DNA of 64,000 nucleotides from Anaerobranca californiensis DSM 14826 (GCF_900142275.1 NZ_FRAI01000008.1:36979-100978); one strand, 5' to 3'; numbered from the stretch's first letter, positions 41,000 through 52,024 are shown. Program-made: numbers and translations. Notes: a model not told the origin generated them from the letters alone.

Positions 41000-42553
41000 T
41001 CAGATGTGGATTTTATATTTTTTTAATTTGTATTGTAAATTTTGTCTAGATATCCCTAATTCTTCTGCTGTTTTGGAAATATTGCCATTTAGTTCTTTGA
41101 GTTTTTCAGTTATAGCTTCTACTTCCATTTTTTCTAAAAGCTCTGGTAAAGTTTTAGGTTTAGGTTTAGTGTCAACCCACTGCTGTAGGTGTTTTGGTAA
41201 AATATCTACAGTAATTATATGATCCTCTGGAAGGATGTTGATGGCACCTTCGATTACATGTTGAAGTTCTCTGACATTACCAGGCCAAGGGTAATTATAA
41301 AAGAGGTTCATCACTTCTTTACTGATTCTGACATCTTTAATATCAAACTGCCTTTTATATTTTTCTATAAAATGTTTTGTCAGGAGAATTATATCATTCC
41401 GCCTTTCCCTTAAAGGGGGTATCTCAATGTTTACTACCGCTAAACGATAATAAAGGTCTTGTCTAATTTTATTATTCCTGACACTTTCCCTCGGTTCTGT
41501 ATTGGTAGTGGCAATTATCCTGACATCAACGGGGATTTCTTTAGTACTACCTATTGGCCGGACTTTTTTATCTTGTAACACCCTTAAAAGTTTTGCTTGT
41601 AAATCTAGTCCCATGGAGTTTATTTCATCTAGTAAAAGGGTTCCACCGTCCGCTTGCTGTAAAAGGCCTGGCCTATCCACTGCCCCTGTAAAGCTACCTT
41701 TGACAGTGCCAAATAAAATGCCTTCTAATAGGGATTCCGGCAGTGCTGCACAATTTTGGGCTATAAAGGGTTTGTTCCTCCTTTTACTGGCGTAGTGAAT
41801 ACTTTGGGCGAAAAGTTCTTTTCCCGTCCCTGTTTCACCATATATTAAAATAGAGGAATCAGTTTTAGCTGCCCTTTTACCGTATTCGATAATCTTTTTT
41901 AATTTATCGCTTTCACCTATAATGTGGTTAAAGGTGAAATTTTCCGTCTCTCCTTTTTTGTCCTTGGTGGTGTAAAGTTGTTGTTGTAAGTCCACAATCT
42001 TTTCTGCCAGCTCCTGCAACCTTGTGACATTTTTAGAGATTTCCAATACCCCTACAAATTCACCGTTATTGTAAAGGGGTACCGTTGTATTGATTGTAAC
42101 TATCCTCTGACCTTTGTAATTGGTGTATGATTGAACTTGATCGTAAATGGCTTTTTTAGTTTTTAATACCCTATGGATAGTGCTGGTATCTGGGGTAAGG
42201 GAGGGAAACATGGCTAAGACATCTTTATATAGCACTTGATGTCCTTCCATCCCTTCCATTTGGGCCATAGTAGGGTTATAAAAAATGGTTTCACCCTTTT
42301 TATCTACAATATGAATTCCTTCATCAATGGAATTTAGGATATTTTCGAAATTATGTTTCAATATCTTGTCAATGGGGTTTTCTTCTAGGTAGAGATTTAG
42401 AATAAAGCCATCCCCTACTTCTTTAGAATATAGTTGGCAATTTTTTAGCTCACTTTCTTTAAAGGATTTTGATGTGTACAGAGTTTTACCCTGTTTATCG
42501 GTAATGGTAAAGGGCAATCTTTCTATTAGTTCTTTTATTTTTCCAACATCCAT
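41000..42553 (-). CDS. sigma-54-dependent PAS/AAA+/Fis activator of the ornithine operon
   Basis: Enhancer-binding protein of about 517 residues. A PAS domain lies at about 70-185 (EGIHIVDKKGETIFYNPTMA). The AAA+ domain has Walker A GETGTGKE, the sigma-contact loop GSFTGA (Ser in place of the usual Ala), Walker B GGTLLLDEINSM and an arginine-finger stretch LYYRLAVVNIEIPPLRERRN. A Fis-type HTH ends it (GNISKTAEELGISRQNLQYK). The PAS domain may sense an amino acid. The ATG at 42553 follows GGGGGGTGGAGAAA; a GTG lies 9 bp upstream. It should act on the -24/-12 promoter at 40875. Confidence 0.93.
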   Translation of the reverse strand: MDVGKIKELIERLPFTITDKQGKTLYTSKSFKESELKNCQLYSKEVGDGFILNLYLEENPIDKILKHNFENILNSIDEGIHIVDKKGETIFYNPTMAQMEGMEGHQVLYKDVLAMFPSLTPDTSTIHRVLKTKKAIYDQVQSYTNYKGQRIVTINTTVPLYNNGEFVGVLEISKNVTRLQELAEKIVDLQQQLYTTKDKKGETENFTFNHIIGESDKLKKIIEYGKRAAKTDSSILIYGETGTGKELFAQSIHYASKRRNKPFIAQNCAALPESLLEGILFGTVKGSFTGAVDRPGLLQQADGGTLLLDEINSMGLDLQAKLLRVLQDKKVRPIGSTKEIPVDVRIIATTNTEPRESVRNNKIRQDLYYRLAVVNIEIPPLRERRNDIILLTKHFIEKYKRQFDIKDVRISKEVMNLFYNYPWPGNVRELQHVIEGAINILPEDHIITVDILPKHLQQWVDTKPKPKTLPELLEKMEVEAITEKLKELNGNISKTAEELGISRQNLQYKLKKYKIHI

Positions 42554-42629
42554 TTTCTCCACCCCCCATTAATTTCAATTATAACTTAATTTCGAAAAAT
42601 TAACTAGATAAAAATTAAAGATCAATCTT

Positions 42630-43322
42630 TTATCTATTACATTGTAGAAATTCCATCAGACCTGAAAAGATACTCCAAGCCAATTTATATTGATATTCTT
42701 CTTGCTGAAGTTTTACCCTTTCCTCTGGATTTGATAAAAAGCCGATTTCCACCAATGCACCTATAATATCTAGTTCCCGTGTTAAATAAAAATCCATGGC
42801 CTTTGCTTGACGATGTGTTCCCGTGTTTGTTTTTAGGTGTTTTTGGATGATGTTAGCAAGTTCTTTCGACTGTTCTTTATCTTTATCATAGAAGGTTTGG
42901 GCACCTTTCCATTGGGGTGAAGAAATGCTGTTTGCATGAATACTAATTAAAAATTGGGCACCGGTTTTTTCAATGATTTCCTTTCTTTTTAACATGTCTT
43001 GCTGCTTTTTAGGTCCAGTTCGGGTTTCTAAAAAGTCTTTATCTTCTTCTCTAGTCATCACCACTTCAAAACCATTGATTAACAATACTTCTTTGAGTTT
43101 TAAGGCAATAGCTAAATTGATCTCCTTTTCCTTGACATTGTCTATAATTGTACCTGGATCATAGCCTCCATGTCCTGCATCTACTGCCACTATAATTTTC
43201 CCATTTCCAGCAGTTTCAGTTATGTAATTAGTTGTAACGGCTTTGTGTTTACTGATACATAAACTTAAAATAATAAATATAAACAAACAATAATAAGATA
43301 TTTTGTTAATCAACTTATTCAC
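42630..43322 (-). CDS. cwlD: N-acetylmuramoyl-L-alanine amidase CwlD-like
   Basis: Zinc amidase of the Amidase_3 family, 227-230 residues, which cleaves the lactyl-L-Ala bond in peptidoglycan. An N-terminal hydrophobic segment (YYCLFIFIILSLCIS) directs export. The catalytic domain has VDAGHGGYDPGTI, then KEKEINLAIALKL with the second ligand Glu, FLISIHANSISSPQWKGA, and GALVEIGFLSNPEE. In spore formers CwlD makes muramic-delta-lactam in cortex; sporulation here is only suggested. The start is GTG 43322 or, with better spacing to AAGGGG, TTG 43313. Confidence 0.88.
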   Translation of the reverse strand: MNKLINKISYYCLFIFIILSLCISKHKAVTTNYITETAGNGKIIVAVDAGHGGYDPGTIIDNVKEKEINLAIALKLKEVLLINGFEVVMTREEDKDFLETRTGPKKQQDMLKRKEIIEKTGAQFLISIHANSISSPQWKGAQTFYDKDKEQSKELANIIQKHLKTNTGTHRQAKAMDFYLTRELDIIGALVEIGFLSNPEERVKLQQEEYQYKLAWSIFSGLMEFLQCNR

Positions 43323-43376
43323 CCCTTTATTTTAGTTTCTGTTAAGGGGGTTTTTGTTATTCAAATACTATCCCAA

Positions 43377-43415
43377 TAAAAAAATCCCACAAACTTTGTT
43401 GTTTGCGGGATTTTG
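43377..43415 (-). terminator. terminator of the rplM-rpsI operon
   Basis: AAAATCCCGCAAAC pairs with GTTTGTGGGATTTTTTT around a short loop, 10 bp past the rpsI stop. Confidence 0.88.
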
Positions 43416-43424
43416 TATTTTGGA

Positions 43425-43811
43425 TTAACGTTTGGAGAATTGTGGTGCACGGCGGGCTTTTTTCAAACCGTATTTCTTTCTCTCTACCATTCTTGGGTCC
43501 CTTGTTAAGAAACCAGCTTTCTTTAAAACAGGTCTATAGTTAGGATCTACTTTAAGAAGAGCTCTAGAGATACCGTGGCGAATAGCACCTGCTTGACCAG
43601 AAACACCGCCACCATATACATTTACTAATACATCAAATTGTCCTAATGTTTTAGTAAGTTCAAGTGGTTGTTTAACGATAAGTTTTAGTGTTTCTAAACC
43701 ACCAAAATAATTATCAATATCTCTTTTGTTTATCAATATATTTCCTTCACCAGGTACTAAGCGTACTCTAGCTACAGATGTTTTTCGACGACCAGTTCCA
43801 ATATAAGCCAT
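43425..43811 (-). CDS. rpsI: 30S ribosomal protein S9
   Basis: A 128-residue ribosomal protein with [13 protein letters not shown] at the N-terminus, [20 protein letters not shown] in the middle, and the basic C-terminal tail [12 protein letters not shown] that reaches the P-site tRNA. It lies 17 bp after rplM and is the last gene of that operon. Confidence 0.98.
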   Translation of the reverse strand: MAYIGTGRRKTSVARVRLVPGEGNILINKRDIDNYFGGLETLKLIVKQPLELTKTLGQFDVLVNVYGGGVSGQAGAIRHGISRALLKVDPNYRPVLKKAGFLTRDPRMVERKKYGLKKARRAPQFSKR

Positions 43812-43828
43812 TTAGATGTCCCCCTTTC

Positions 43829-44269
43829 TTAGAATCCTCTTGGTTGCCACATTTGAGGCTGTTGTGCTTCGTGGTTGTGGTGTGGACCTCTGTAAACACG
43901 GAGCTTTTTAAGCATTTTTCTACCTAATTTGTTATGTGGTAGCATACCTTTAACTGCTAGATAAAGAGCTCTTTCAGGCTTTTCTTTCATTAACACTTCG
44001 TAAGTTGTTGCTTTTAATCCACCAGGATAATTTGAGTGTCTGTAATGGATTTTATTTTTTAATTTGTTACCAGTTAATACAGCCTTTTCAGCATTGATAA
44101 TGATTACATGGTCACCGGTATCTACGTTTGGTGTATAAATTGCTTTATGTTTACCCCTTAAGATTGTAGCTACTTCACTAGCTAATCTACCAAGGGTTTT
44201 CCCTTCAGCGTCGACAACATACCATTTTCTTTCTACTTCGTTAGCTTTCGCTAGGAAAGTTGTCCGCAT
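43829..44269 (-). CDS. rplM: 50S ribosomal protein L13
   Basis: A 146-residue large-subunit assembly protein: [39 protein letters not shown] and [20 protein letters not shown]. It forms the usual two-gene operon with rpsI. A strong promoter and a likely L13 autoregulatory leader lie upstream (44270-44385). Confidence 0.98.
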   Translation of the reverse strand: MRTTFLAKANEVERKWYVVDAEGKTLGRLASEVATILRGKHKAIYTPNVDTGDHVIIINAEKAVLTGNKLKNKIHYRHSNYPGGLKATTYEVLMKEKPERALYLAVKGMLPHNKLGRKMLKKLRVYRGPHHNHEAQQPQMWQPRGF

Positions 44270-44314
44270 GGATTGTCCCTCCTTATTTTTTCCAATGTTT
44301 TTAAAACTTTTACG

Positions 44315-44345
44315 ATGTTTTTTCCGGGGCTCTCGGATTTAAACA
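44315..44345 (-). promoter_or_regulatory. candidate L13 leader (autoregulatory mRNA structure)
   Basis: Between promoter and rplM the minus strand reads TTTAAATCCGAGAGCCCCGG followed by AAAAAACATCG. The TCCG/CGGA stem and surrounding bases resemble the L13 leader motif known in Firmicutes upstream of rplM. Assigned by position and partial resemblance only. Confidence 0.5.
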
Positions 44346-44356
44346 TACTCTAAAAT

Positions 44357-44385
44357 ATTTTAGTATAATTATTGACTAATGTCAA
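44357..44385 (-). promoter_or_regulatory. promoter of rplM-rpsI
   Basis: On the minus strand TTGACA, a 17-bp spacer and TAAAAT lie about 90 bp upstream of rplM. Confidence 0.65.
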
Positions 44386-44409
44386 GTAATTAACCTTAAT
44401 AGGATAAAT

Positions 44410-45156
44410 TTAATAATAAATTTTTTCAAGGATTAGACCTTGGGGCGGAGCAGTAGGGCCGGCTTTTTTCCGATCCTTTACTTCGATTATTCTAGGAATT
44501 TCTTCAGCCTTGATTTTCCCCTTACCGACCTCTATTAATGTCCCAGCTATTATCCTCACCATGTTGTACAAAAAACCGTTCCCTTCAATGAGGAATTTAA
44601 TATAACGGTTTTCTTCTAACACTTGAAAGTCTGTTATCGTCCTAACAGTTGTCTTTGTCGTTGCACCAGAACCTCTAAAACTAGTGAAATCATGGGTACC
44701 TAAAAAATATTTGGCCCCTTTTTTTATATTTTCTAGTTGTAGAGGTTGGGGAACATGCCAAGTAAATTCTTTTGTTAAAGGTCTTTGAGCTATATGGTTA
44801 TCAATTGTATAGCTATATAGTTTCCCCTTAGCATTATATCTACTGTGAAAATCCAAGCTCACTTTTTCTGCCTCTAATACCCTGATATCTTTAGGTAAAT
44901 TAGCATTTATCGCCATAATTAGCCGCTGTGGTTCAGGGAGCCTGTCTTTGAGATGTTTAAAATTAACTACCTGGCCATTGGCATGAACTCCAGCGTCGGT
45001 TCTACTAGCCATATGGGTCGTTATTTCTTCTCCAAAAATTTTCGTCAATGCCCCGTTAAGGTAGTGTTGGATAGTTGGGTTATTACTTTTGTTTTGCACC
45101 TGAAAACCACAATAGTTAGTTCCTTTATAGGCAATTACCAATTTTGTATTAAACAT
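44410..45156 (-). CDS. truA: tRNA pseudouridine(38-40) synthase TruA
   Basis: A 248-residue enzyme that isomerises uridines 38-40 of the tRNA anticodon arm. The catalytic Asp is in ASRTDAGVHANGQVVNF near residue 53. Other family segments are YKGTNYCGFQVQ, HDFTSFRGSG and FLYNMVRIIAGTLIEVGKG. It follows ecfT by 1 bp and ends the module after the alpha operon. Confidence 0.97.
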   Translation of the reverse strand: MFNTKLVIAYKGTNYCGFQVQNKSNNPTIQHYLNGALTKIFGEEITTHMASRTDAGVHANGQVVNFKHLKDRLPEPQRLIMAINANLPKDIRVLEAEKVSLDFHSRYNAKGKLYSYTIDNHIAQRPLTKEFTWHVPQPLQLENIKKGAKYFLGTHDFTSFRGSGATTKTTVRTITDFQVLEENRYIKFLIEGNGFLYNMVRIIAGTLIEVGKGKIKAEEIPRIIEVKDRKKAGPTAPPQGLILEKIYY

Positions 45157-45157
45157 T

Positions 45158-45967
45158 TTATATCCCCGTCACTATAACAGTTATTAATAAAGCTAAAATT
45201 CCTAAAAAGGCTAAGTAGTCTTTTATTGTGGTTTTCAAAACTTTCATCCTCGTTCTCCCTGTACCGCCTCTGTAGCACCTTGACTCCATAGCCATAGCTA
45301 ACTCATCTGCCCTTCTAAATGCACTGACAAACAATGGAACTAATAGGGGTACTAATGCTTTAGCCCGTTGGAAGATATTCCCTGATTCAAAATCCGCACC
45401 CCTTGCCATCTGTGCTTTCATAATTTTATCAGTCTCTTCTAAAAGGGTAGGGATAAACCTCAAGGCGATGGTCATCATCATAGCTAATTCATGGGCCGGT
45501 ACTCCCGCTTTTTTAAAAGGTGAAAGTAAACCTTCAATGGCATCGGTCAAAGCGATAGGAGATGTAGTTAAAGTTAGTAAAGAGGTATTCATAACTAATA
45601 GAGCCAATCTTGAAGCCATGAATACACCTTGCCTAATTCCATATCTATCAATGGAAAATCTACCTAGTTGTAGTAAAGTATCATTTTCCGGTCCCTTTGT
45701 AAAGAAGGTATGGATAATCAAGGTAAACCCTATTAAAAACCACAGAGGTTTTAACCCTTTAATAATGGTAGAAAAAGAAATTTTAGAAACCCTTACCATG
45801 ATATACAATAAAATCAATAGCAATAGGTAGCCGTAAAAGGTATTTATAAAAAACAAGGTAGTAATGAGGATGACGGTAATGAGAATTTTTATCCTTGGGT
45901 CAAGGTTATGAATAAATGAATCTCCAGGAAGGTATTGTCCTATGGTAATACCTTTAAGTAGTGACAT
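45158..45967 (-). CDS. ecfT: ECF transporter transmembrane subunit EcfT
   Basis: Scaffold subunit of group-II energy-coupling-factor vitamin/metal importers, about 269 residues with several membrane segments. The coupling helices carry the Ala-Arg-Gly motifs [10 protein letters not shown] and [10 protein letters not shown] that dock on the ATPases. ATG 45967 follows AGGTGGGTGGAACC and overlaps ecfA2 by 14 bp. No substrate-binding S component is encoded here, as is usual for the shared module. Confidence 0.95.
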   Translation of the reverse strand: MSLLKGITIGQYLPGDSFIHNLDPRIKILITVILITTLFFINTFYGYLLLLILLYIMVRVSKISFSTIIKGLKPLWFLIGFTLIIHTFFTKGPENDTLLQLGRFSIDRYGIRQGVFMASRLALLVMNTSLLTLTTSPIALTDAIEGLLSPFKKAGVPAHELAMMMTIALRFIPTLLEETDKIMKAQMARGADFESGNIFQRAKALVPLLVPLFVSAFRRADELAMAMESRCYRGGTGRTRMKVLKTTIKDYLAFLGILALLITVIVTGI

Positions 45968-46823
45968 GGTTCCACCCACCTAATATTTTCTTTAATTCTT
46001 CTTTAGCTTCTGACCTTTTATAGACCCTAGGATTTACTGGAAGATTTAGCTCTTTAAGTTTTAGGATCAGTTGTGTAACCGGTGGAACCTCTAAACCAAT
46101 CCTTATAAGGTCATCCCTTTTTGCAAAGACCTCTTCCGGCTTACCATCGGCAAAGACTTTGCCACCATCCATTACAATGATCCTATCTACCAGTTCAGCT
46201 ATTTCATCCATAGAGTGGGAAACTAAGATTATGGTGATTTTTAATTCTTGATGAAGTTTTTTCAGTTTCCCTAACATATCATCCCTTGACCTTGGATCTA
46301 GGCCTGCTGTCGGCTCATCTAATATCAAGTATTTTGGCTCCATTGCCAATACCCCGGCTATGGCAACTTTCCGCATCTGCCCTCCACTGAGTTCAAAGGG
46401 TGAACGGTCCTTCACTTCATCATAGTTCAAATTTACCCATTCTAAGGATTTTTTTACTTTTTTTAGTACCTGCTTTTCATTATAACCTAAATTTTTAGGA
46501 CCGAAGGCTATATCCAATTCCACTGTTTCTTCAAAAAGCTGACTTTCAGGATACTGGAAAACTAAACCAACTTTTCTGCGGATATCCTTTAGTTTTGTAG
46601 TTTTTTCAGTCAAGTCTAAGTTGTCTACTTTTACTTTACCTGATGTAGGTTTGAGTAAGCCATTAAGGTGTTGAATAAGTGTTGATTTACCTGAGCCGGT
46701 GTGACCAATAAGTCCAATAAACTCCCCTTCTTCGATCTTGATACTGACATCCTTTAATGCCACTACTTCAAAGGGTGTCCCCGGTGAATAAATATGGGTT
46801 AAGTTTTCCACTACTATTGGCAT
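45954..46823 (-). CDS. ecfA2: ECF transporter ATPase EcfA2
   Basis: One of two ATPases of the shared ECF module, 289 residues. It has Walker [10 protein letters not shown], the Q-loop [13 protein letters not shown], signature [13 protein letters not shown], Walker [14 protein letters not shown] and the H-loop SHSMDEIAE. It overlaps ecfA1 by 10 bp. Confidence 0.95.
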   Translation of the reverse strand: MPIVVENLTHIYSPGTPFEVVALKDVSIKIEEGEFIGLIGHTGSGKSTLIQHLNGLLKPTSGKVKVDNLDLTEKTTKLKDIRRKVGLVFQYPESQLFEETVELDIAFGPKNLGYNEKQVLKKVKKSLEWVNLNYDEVKDRSPFELSGGQMRKVAIAGVLAMEPKYLILDEPTAGLDPRSRDDMLGKLKKLHQELKITIILVSHSMDEIAELVDRIIVMDGGKVFADGKPEEVFAKRDDLIRIGLEVPPVTQLILKLKELNLPVNPRVYKRSEAKEELKKILGGWNHVTT

Positions 46824-47647
46824 AAAAAATTCACCAACTCTTCTACTGTTATAATATCCCTTGGTATATTATAACCTTCTTTGTTTAAGTCATATACTAG
46901 TTCCGTTACTACAGGTACGTCCAAACCTAATTCCCTTAGCCTTTCCACCTCTTTAAAGATCTCTTTCGGGGTCCCTTCCATGACAATTTCTCCACTTTCC
47001 ATTACTATAACCCTATCTGCCAAAGCTGCTTCTTCCATATGGTGGGTGATATGGACAATTGTTATCCCTTGTTCTTTGTTTAAAAGATAAATAGTTTCCA
47101 TAACTTCCCTTCTACCTTGTGGATCCAGCATTGCAGTGGGTTCATCTAGGCAAATACATTTAGGCAGCATCGCTAATATACCGGCTATGGCAATCCTCTG
47201 CTTTTGCCCTCCAGATAAGAGATGGGGGGGATGTTTCCGATATCGCTCCATCCCTACTAACTTTAAAGCTTCATCTACCCTTTGGATTATAACTTTCTGT
47301 GGTAAACCTAAATTTTCTGGCCCGAAAGCGACATCTTCTTCAACAATTGTGGCAATTATCTGATTGTCAGGATTTTGAAAGACTAACCCCACCGTTTGTC
47401 TGGCTACATAGTAGTCTTCTTCATTGGAGATTAGCTTTCCTCCAATATAGACTTCCCCTGAATGGGGTTCTAACAGTCCATTAAAATGCTTAGCTAAAGT
47501 AGATTTTCCAGACCCATTGTGACCGATAATTACTACAAATTCCCCTTCTTTGATAGAAAGGTTTACTCCTTTTAGAGCAGTTAACTGGTTTTCTTTCCCT
47601 TTATTATAGTAATGTACTAAATTTTTGACTTCTATTATATTACCCAT
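46814..47647 (-). CDS. ecfA1: ECF transporter ATPase EcfA1
   Basis: The partner ATPase of EcfA2, 277 residues: Walker [30 protein letters not shown], signature [13 protein letters not shown] and Walker [15 protein letters not shown] long hairpin with a T-run separates it from rplQ (47681-47762), so its expression may be attenuated relative to the ribosomal genes. Confidence 0.95.
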   Translation of the reverse strand: MGNIIEVKNLVHYYNKGKENQLTALKGVNLSIKEGEFVVIIGHNGSGKSTLAKHFNGLLEPHSGEVYIGGKLISNEEDYYVARQTVGLVFQNPDNQIIATIVEEDVAFGPENLGLPQKVIIQRVDEALKLVGMERYRKHPPHLLSGGQKQRIAIAGILAMLPKCICLDEPTAMLDPQGRREVMETIYLLNKEQGITIVHITHHMEEAALADRVIVMESGEIVMEGTPKEIFKEVERLRELGLDVPVVTELVYDLNKEGYNIPRDIITVEELVNFLCQ

Positions 47648-47680
47648 CGATATTTAACCTCCCCCTTTAGGGATGGTATC

Positions 47681-47762
47681 CTTTTGAAAAAAGACAGGTA
47701 TAAACAGTTATCGGTTATAACCGTACCTGCGATTATAACCGTTAACTGCCCCATTACCTGTC
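47681..47762 (-). terminator. nested long hairpin with T-run between rplQ and ecfA1
   Basis: An outer stem GACAGGTA/TACCTGTC encloses a second, 16-bp stem (TTATAACCG arms, one mismatch) with a 12-nt loop. On the minus strand the outer stem is followed directly by TTTTTT. About 70 nt are folded, much more than a simple terminator. Confidence 0.7.
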
Positions 47763-47798
47763 CCATTCTATTGCTGACTATAAGGGAAGTTACCCTTA

Positions 47799-48137
47799 TT
47801 AAACTAATTCAATGATGGCCTGAGGTGCTCCATCCCCTCTTCTTGGACCAGTTTTTAGTATTCTGGTGTAACCACCATTTCTGTCAGCATATTTAGGAGC
47901 GATTTCATTAAATAGCTTAGTTACCACAGATTCTTCTAGGATATATGCTAATGCTTGTCTGCGGGCGTGAAGATCTCCCCTTTTTCCAAGGGTTATCATT
48001 TTTTCAACGATTGGACGGATAGCTTTTGCTTTAGCTTCAGTTGTTTCTATTCTACCTTCTTTTAGTAAGGAAGTAGTAAGACTTCTAAGCAATGCTTTTC
48101 TTTGGTTTGTGGTACGTCCAAATTTACGTAAAACCAT
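47799..48137 (-). CDS. rplQ: 50S ribosomal protein L17
   Basis: A 112-residue protein of the peptide-exit region: [20 protein letters not shown] at the N-terminus and [20 protein letters not shown] at the C-terminus. It is the last gene of the alpha operon, 14 bp after rpoA. Confidence 0.98.
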   Translation of the reverse strand: MVLRKFGRTTNQRKALLRSLTTSLLKEGRIETTEAKAKAIRPIVEKMITLGKRGDLHARRQALAYILEESVVTKLFNEIAPKYADRNGGYTRILKTGPRRGDGAPQAIIELV

Positions 48138-48151
48138 CTGTATCCCCTCCT

Positions 48152-49099
48152 TTACTCTTCTTCTTTCTTAAGGGATAGTCCCAATTCATTTAGCTTTTGA
48201 ATAACTTCTTCTAAGGATTTCCTACCTAGGTTTCTGACTTTCATCATTTCTGCTTCAGTTTTTTGAGTTAATTCTTCTACATAATTGATTCCCGCTCTTT
48301 TTAAGCAGTTATATGATCTAACTGAGAAGTCTAACTCTTCAATGGTCATTTGGTAGGCTTTTTCCTTTTGATTTTCCTCTTTTTCAACCATTACTTCTAT
48401 TTCACTGACAGTATGGGTTAAATCAATAAACAACTCTAAGTGTTCTTTCATTATTTTTGCTGCTAAGCTAATTGCTTCATCTGGTCTTATACTTCCATCA
48501 GTGGTAACTTGTAGGGTTAATTTATCATAGTTTGTGATTTGTCCAACCCTGGTATCAGTAACAGAATACTGAACCCTTCTAATAGGTGTAAAGATTGAAT
48601 CCACAACAATTAAGCCAATTGGATCATTTGGTGATTTGTTTCTCTCTGCAGGAACATATCCCCTACCTGGAGAGACATTGATATCCATACCTAATTTCCC
48701 ACCTTCAGCTACATAGGCTATTATGTGGTCAGGGTTTAGGATTTCAACATCATTATCATGGGAGATATCCCCTGCTTTAGCAAAACCAGGACCCTCAAAG
48801 TCAAGCCTCAATGTTTTAGGCTGACCATTGTGGATTTTTAGTGAAAGTTGTTTTAAATTTAAGATTATTTCTGTGGTATCTTCTTTAACACCTGGAATAG
48901 TAGAGAATTCATGGAGTACTCCATCGATCTTGACACTGGTGACAGCAGCGCCAGGAAGTGATGATAGTAATATTCTCCTTAATGAGTTTCCTAATGTTGT
49001 ACCATAACCTCTCTCTAAAGGTTCAACTACAAACTCACCAAAGGTGTTATCTTCCGATAACTTTGTACACTCAATTTTGGTTTTTTCGATTTCAATCAA
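48152..49099 (-). CDS. rpoA: DNA-directed RNA polymerase subunit alpha
   Basis: A 315-residue subunit. The N-terminal assembly domain has [20 protein letters not shown] and [20 protein letters not shown]. The C-terminal domain that contacts UP elements and activators has [17 protein letters not shown] and [12 protein letters not shown]. It lies 58 bp after rpsD. Confidence 0.98.
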   Translation of the reverse strand: MIEIEKTKIECTKLSEDNTFGEFVVEPLERGYGTTLGNSLRRILLSSLPGAAVTSVKIDGVLHEFSTIPGVKEDTTEIILNLKQLSLKIHNGQPKTLRLDFEGPGFAKAGDISHDNDVEILNPDHIIAYVAEGGKLGMDINVSPGRGYVPAERNKSPNDPIGLIVVDSIFTPIRRVQYSVTDTRVGQITNYDKLTLQVTTDGSIRPDEAISLAAKIMKEHLELFIDLTHTVSEIEVMVEKEENQKEKAYQMTIEELDFSVRSYNCLKRAGINYVEELTQKTEAEMMKVRNLGRKSLEEVIQKLNELGLSLKKEEE

Positions 49100-49157
49100 A
49101 GTTTTACCCTCCCTTTTATATTGAATTTCGGTTACGAGGGCTGCTAGAACCTAAGCT

Positions 49158-49784
49158 TTATCTTGAGTAAAGCTCAACAATTAGATGTTCTGCTACTGGT
49201 ACATCGATTTCATCTCTAGATGGAACTGCTAAAACTCTTCCTCTTAGAGCTTCTGCATCTCTTTCTAACCAAGAAACTAAGTTTTGGGTAGCAGCGAATT
49301 CCCTTAAGTCCTTGAACTTTGGAGATTCTTTAGATTTTTCTTTAACTTCAATAACATCCCCTGGTTTAGTTAAATATGATGGGATGTCAACTTTTTTACC
49401 ATTTACAGTAAAGTGACCGTGGGTAACTAGTTGTCTAGCCTCAGTTCTAGAAGTTGCAAATCCTAAGCGGAATACAACATTATCTAGACGACTTTCAAGA
49501 ATTTGAAGTAAGGTTTCACCTGTAACCCCTTGTCTTCTATTTGCTTCTTTAAAGTAGTTACGGAATTGCTTTTCTGCAACACCATAAATACGACGTAATT
49601 TTTGTTTTTCCCTTAATTGAACACCGTACTCAGAAAGTTTTTTTCTATTTTGCCCATGTTGACCTGGGGCATAGTTACGACGCTCTATTGCACATTTGGG
49701 TGTGTAGCATCTTTCGCCTTTTAAGAAAAGTTTAGTACCTTCTCTACGGCAAAGTCTACATACAGCTCCTGTATATCTTGCCAT
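49158..49784 (-). CDS. rpsD: 30S ribosomal protein S4
   Basis: A 208-residue primary 16S-binding protein. It has an N-terminal four-Cys zinc-like motif ([18 protein letters not shown]...C), [20 protein letters not shown], and an S4 RNA-binding domain ([20 protein letters not shown]). The intact cysteine set marks the zinc-containing form of S4. Confidence 0.98.
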   Translation of the reverse strand: MARYTGAVCRLCRREGTKLFLKGERCYTPKCAIERRNYAPGQHGQNRKKLSEYGVQLREKQKLRRIYGVAEKQFRNYFKEANRRQGVTGETLLQILESRLDNVVFRLGFATSRTEARQLVTHGHFTVNGKKVDIPSYLTKPGDVIEVKEKSKESPKFKDLREFAATQNLVSWLERDAEALRGRVLAVPSRDEIDVPVAEHLIVELYSR

Positions 49785-49810
49785 TTATCCCATACACCTC
49801 CTAAATAATA

Positions 49811-50203
49811 CTATACACGACGCCTTTTTGGTGGGCGGCAACCATTGTGGGGAATTGGAGTTACATCTTTAATTCCAATTACCTCTAAACCTGCTGCTTG
49901 TAATGAACGAATTGCAGCTTCCCTTCCGCTACCTGGACCTTTTACGGTAACGTCAACCTGCTTTAAGCCATGTTCCATTGCCGCTTTAGCCGCTGCTTCT
50001 GCTGCAGTTTGAGCAGCGAAAGGAGTGCTTTTCCTAGAGCCTTTGAAACCCATAGCACCAGCGCTGGACCAAGAAATAGTGTTACCAGCAACATCGGAAA
50101 TGGTAACTATTGTATTGTTAAAGGTGGAATGAATGTGGGCTATGCCACGCTCAATATTTTTCCGCTCTCTACGTCTTGGACGAGTAGAAGTTCTACGTGC
50201 CAT
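49811..50203 (-). CDS. rpsK: 30S ribosomal protein S11
   Basis: A 130-residue platform protein: [34 protein letters not shown] and the C-terminal [16 protein letters not shown]. It lies 21 bp after rpsM. Confidence 0.98.
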   Translation of the reverse strand: MARRTSTRPRRRERKNIERGIAHIHSTFNNTIVTISDVAGNTISWSSAGAMGFKGSRKSTPFAAQTAAEAAAKAAMEHGLKQVDVTVKGPGSGREAAIRSLQAAGLEVIGIKDVTPIPHNGCRPPKRRRV

Positions 50204-50224
50204 TTGGAGTCCCTCCTTTATTTA

Positions 50225-50596
50225 CTATTTTTTACGTTTTGCACCAACAGTTCTCTTTGGACCTTTACGGGTACGAGCATTAGTTTTAGTTCTTTGACCT
50301 CTTACAGGTAACCCCATACGGTGACGGCGTCCCCTATAACAACCAATTTCAATCAGCCTTTTGATGTTCATCGCAACTTCGCGACGAAGATCTCCCTCTA
50401 CCTTATAATTTTTATCAATTGTTTCCCTTAACCTATTTATTTCATCTTCAGTTAAGTCTTTAACCCTTGTATCAGGGTTAATATTCAATTGCTGTAAAAT
50501 TTGGTTAGAGGTTTTTCTACCTATTCCGTAGATATATGTTAAGGCTATTTCTACCCTTTTCTCTCTTGGTATGTCAACACCAGAAATCCTTGCCAT
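50225..50596 (-). CDS. rpsM: 30S ribosomal protein S13
   Basis: A 123-residue head protein: [53 protein letters not shown] and a basic tail (KRKK). It lies 24 bp after rpmJ. Confidence 0.98.
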   Translation of the reverse strand: MARISGVDIPREKRVEIALTYIYGIGRKTSNQILQQLNINPDTRVKDLTEDEINRLRETIDKNYKVEGDLRREVAMNIKRLIEIGCYRGRRHRMGLPVRGQRTKTNARTRKGPKRTVGAKRKK

Positions 50597-50620
50597 AGTG
50601 CTTATGACACCTCCTATTTT

Positions 50621-50964
<344 letters not shown>

Positions 50965-50991
50965 TAGTCCTCAACCTCCTTTTCCGGACCT

Positions 50992-51249
50992 TTAGTTATC
51001 ATTTTGTTCAAAGGTACTTATTAAGTGGGCTATTTTTTCATCTGTTAGATTGTTAAGGACTTCTGTAAAAATCTTTTTGCTAACGGGTACGATGTGCTTG
51101 AGATTTTTAGCCTTGGGTCTTTTAATAGGACGGACTTTACCATCTACTAAGTAAGCCCTTTCCTCCTTAACATCTAAAACCAGATATATTTTATCTTTAT
51201 CCCTACCTTGTTTTGATCGAACTAAAATACCTTTATGAACGTTGTCCAT
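50992..51249 (-). CDS. KOW-domain RNA-binding protein (L14e-like)
   Basis: An 85-residue protein starting MDNVHKGILVRSKQGRDKDK with the KOW-type strand VRSKQGRDKDKIYLVLDV and then YLVDGKVRPIKRPKAKNL. Proteins of this kind sit between map and infA in many Clostridia and are presumed to bind RNA; the role is not known. ATG 51249 follows GGGAGGTATCTCC; the frame is open further upstream but overlaps map. Confidence 0.88.
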   Translation of the reverse strand: MDNVHKGILVRSKQGRDKDKIYLVLDVKEERAYLVDGKVRPIKRPKAKNLKHIVPVSKKIFTEVLNNLTDEKIAHLISTFEQNDN

Positions 51250-51274
51250 ATGGAGATACCTCCCAGCAGCGCTA

Positions 51275-52024
51275 TCAATCAATAGCAGTTAAAATTTCCG
51301 GTCCATCTTCTGTGATTACAATTGTATGTTCAAAGTGGGCCGATGGTTTGTTATCTAAAGTAACTACTGTCCAACCGTCTCTCAATGTCTTTACCCGATG
51401 AGTTCCCATATTAACCATAGGTTCAATGGCAAAAACCATTCCTGCCTTTAGTCTTGGACCTTTCCCAGGTATTCCAAAGTTCGGGATTTGAGGATCTTCA
51501 TGCATACTTTGGCCTATACCGTGTCCAGTATATTCCCTGACTACTGAGAATCCTCTCTCTTCTACAAATGTACCGATAGCAGCAGATATGTCTGATAACC
51601 TGTTACCAGGTACTGCTTTGGCAATCCCTTCGTAGAGAGCTTGACTGGTTACATCTAACAACCTTTGTACTTCATCTGAAATTTTGCCTACAGGGTAGGT
51701 TACTGCAGCATCGCCATAATAACCATTAACCTTAGCACCTATATCAATACTAATAATATCCCCATCTTTTAAGGTTTTAACCCCAGGTATTCCATGAACA
51801 ACTTCTTCGTTTACCGATGCGCAGATACTAGCGGGAAACCCATGATAACCTTTAAAGGCCGGTTCAGCCCCTTGGGCTCGGAGGTATTCTTCCACTATAT
51901 AGTCTAACTCTTTAGTGGATATACCTGGTTTAATGTATTTTGCTACTTCTTTATGGGCACCTGCGGTTATCCTCCCGGCTTCCCGCAGGTATTCAATTTC
52001 CCTTATGGATTTAATGATTATCAT
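51275..52024 (-). CDS. map: type I methionine aminopeptidase
   Basis: Removes N-terminal Met from nascent proteins. The 249-residue protein has [20 protein letters not shown], the metal ligands in [35 protein letters not shown], and the final Glu ligands in FAIEPMV and [12 protein letters not shown] 52024 follows GAGGTAGCTATA and overlaps adk by 14 bp. Confidence 0.97.
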   Translation of the reverse strand: MIIIKSIREIEYLREAGRITAGAHKEVAKYIKPGISTKELDYIVEEYLRAQGAEPAFKGYHGFPASICASVNEEVVHGIPGVKTLKDGDIISIDIGAKVNGYYGDAAVTYPVGKISDEVQRLLDVTSQALYEGIAKAVPGNRLSDISAAIGTFVEERGFSVVREYTGHGIGQSMHEDPQIPNFGIPGKGPRLKAGMVFAIEPMVNMGTHRVKTLRDGWTVVTLDNKPSAHFEHTIVITEDGPEILTAID

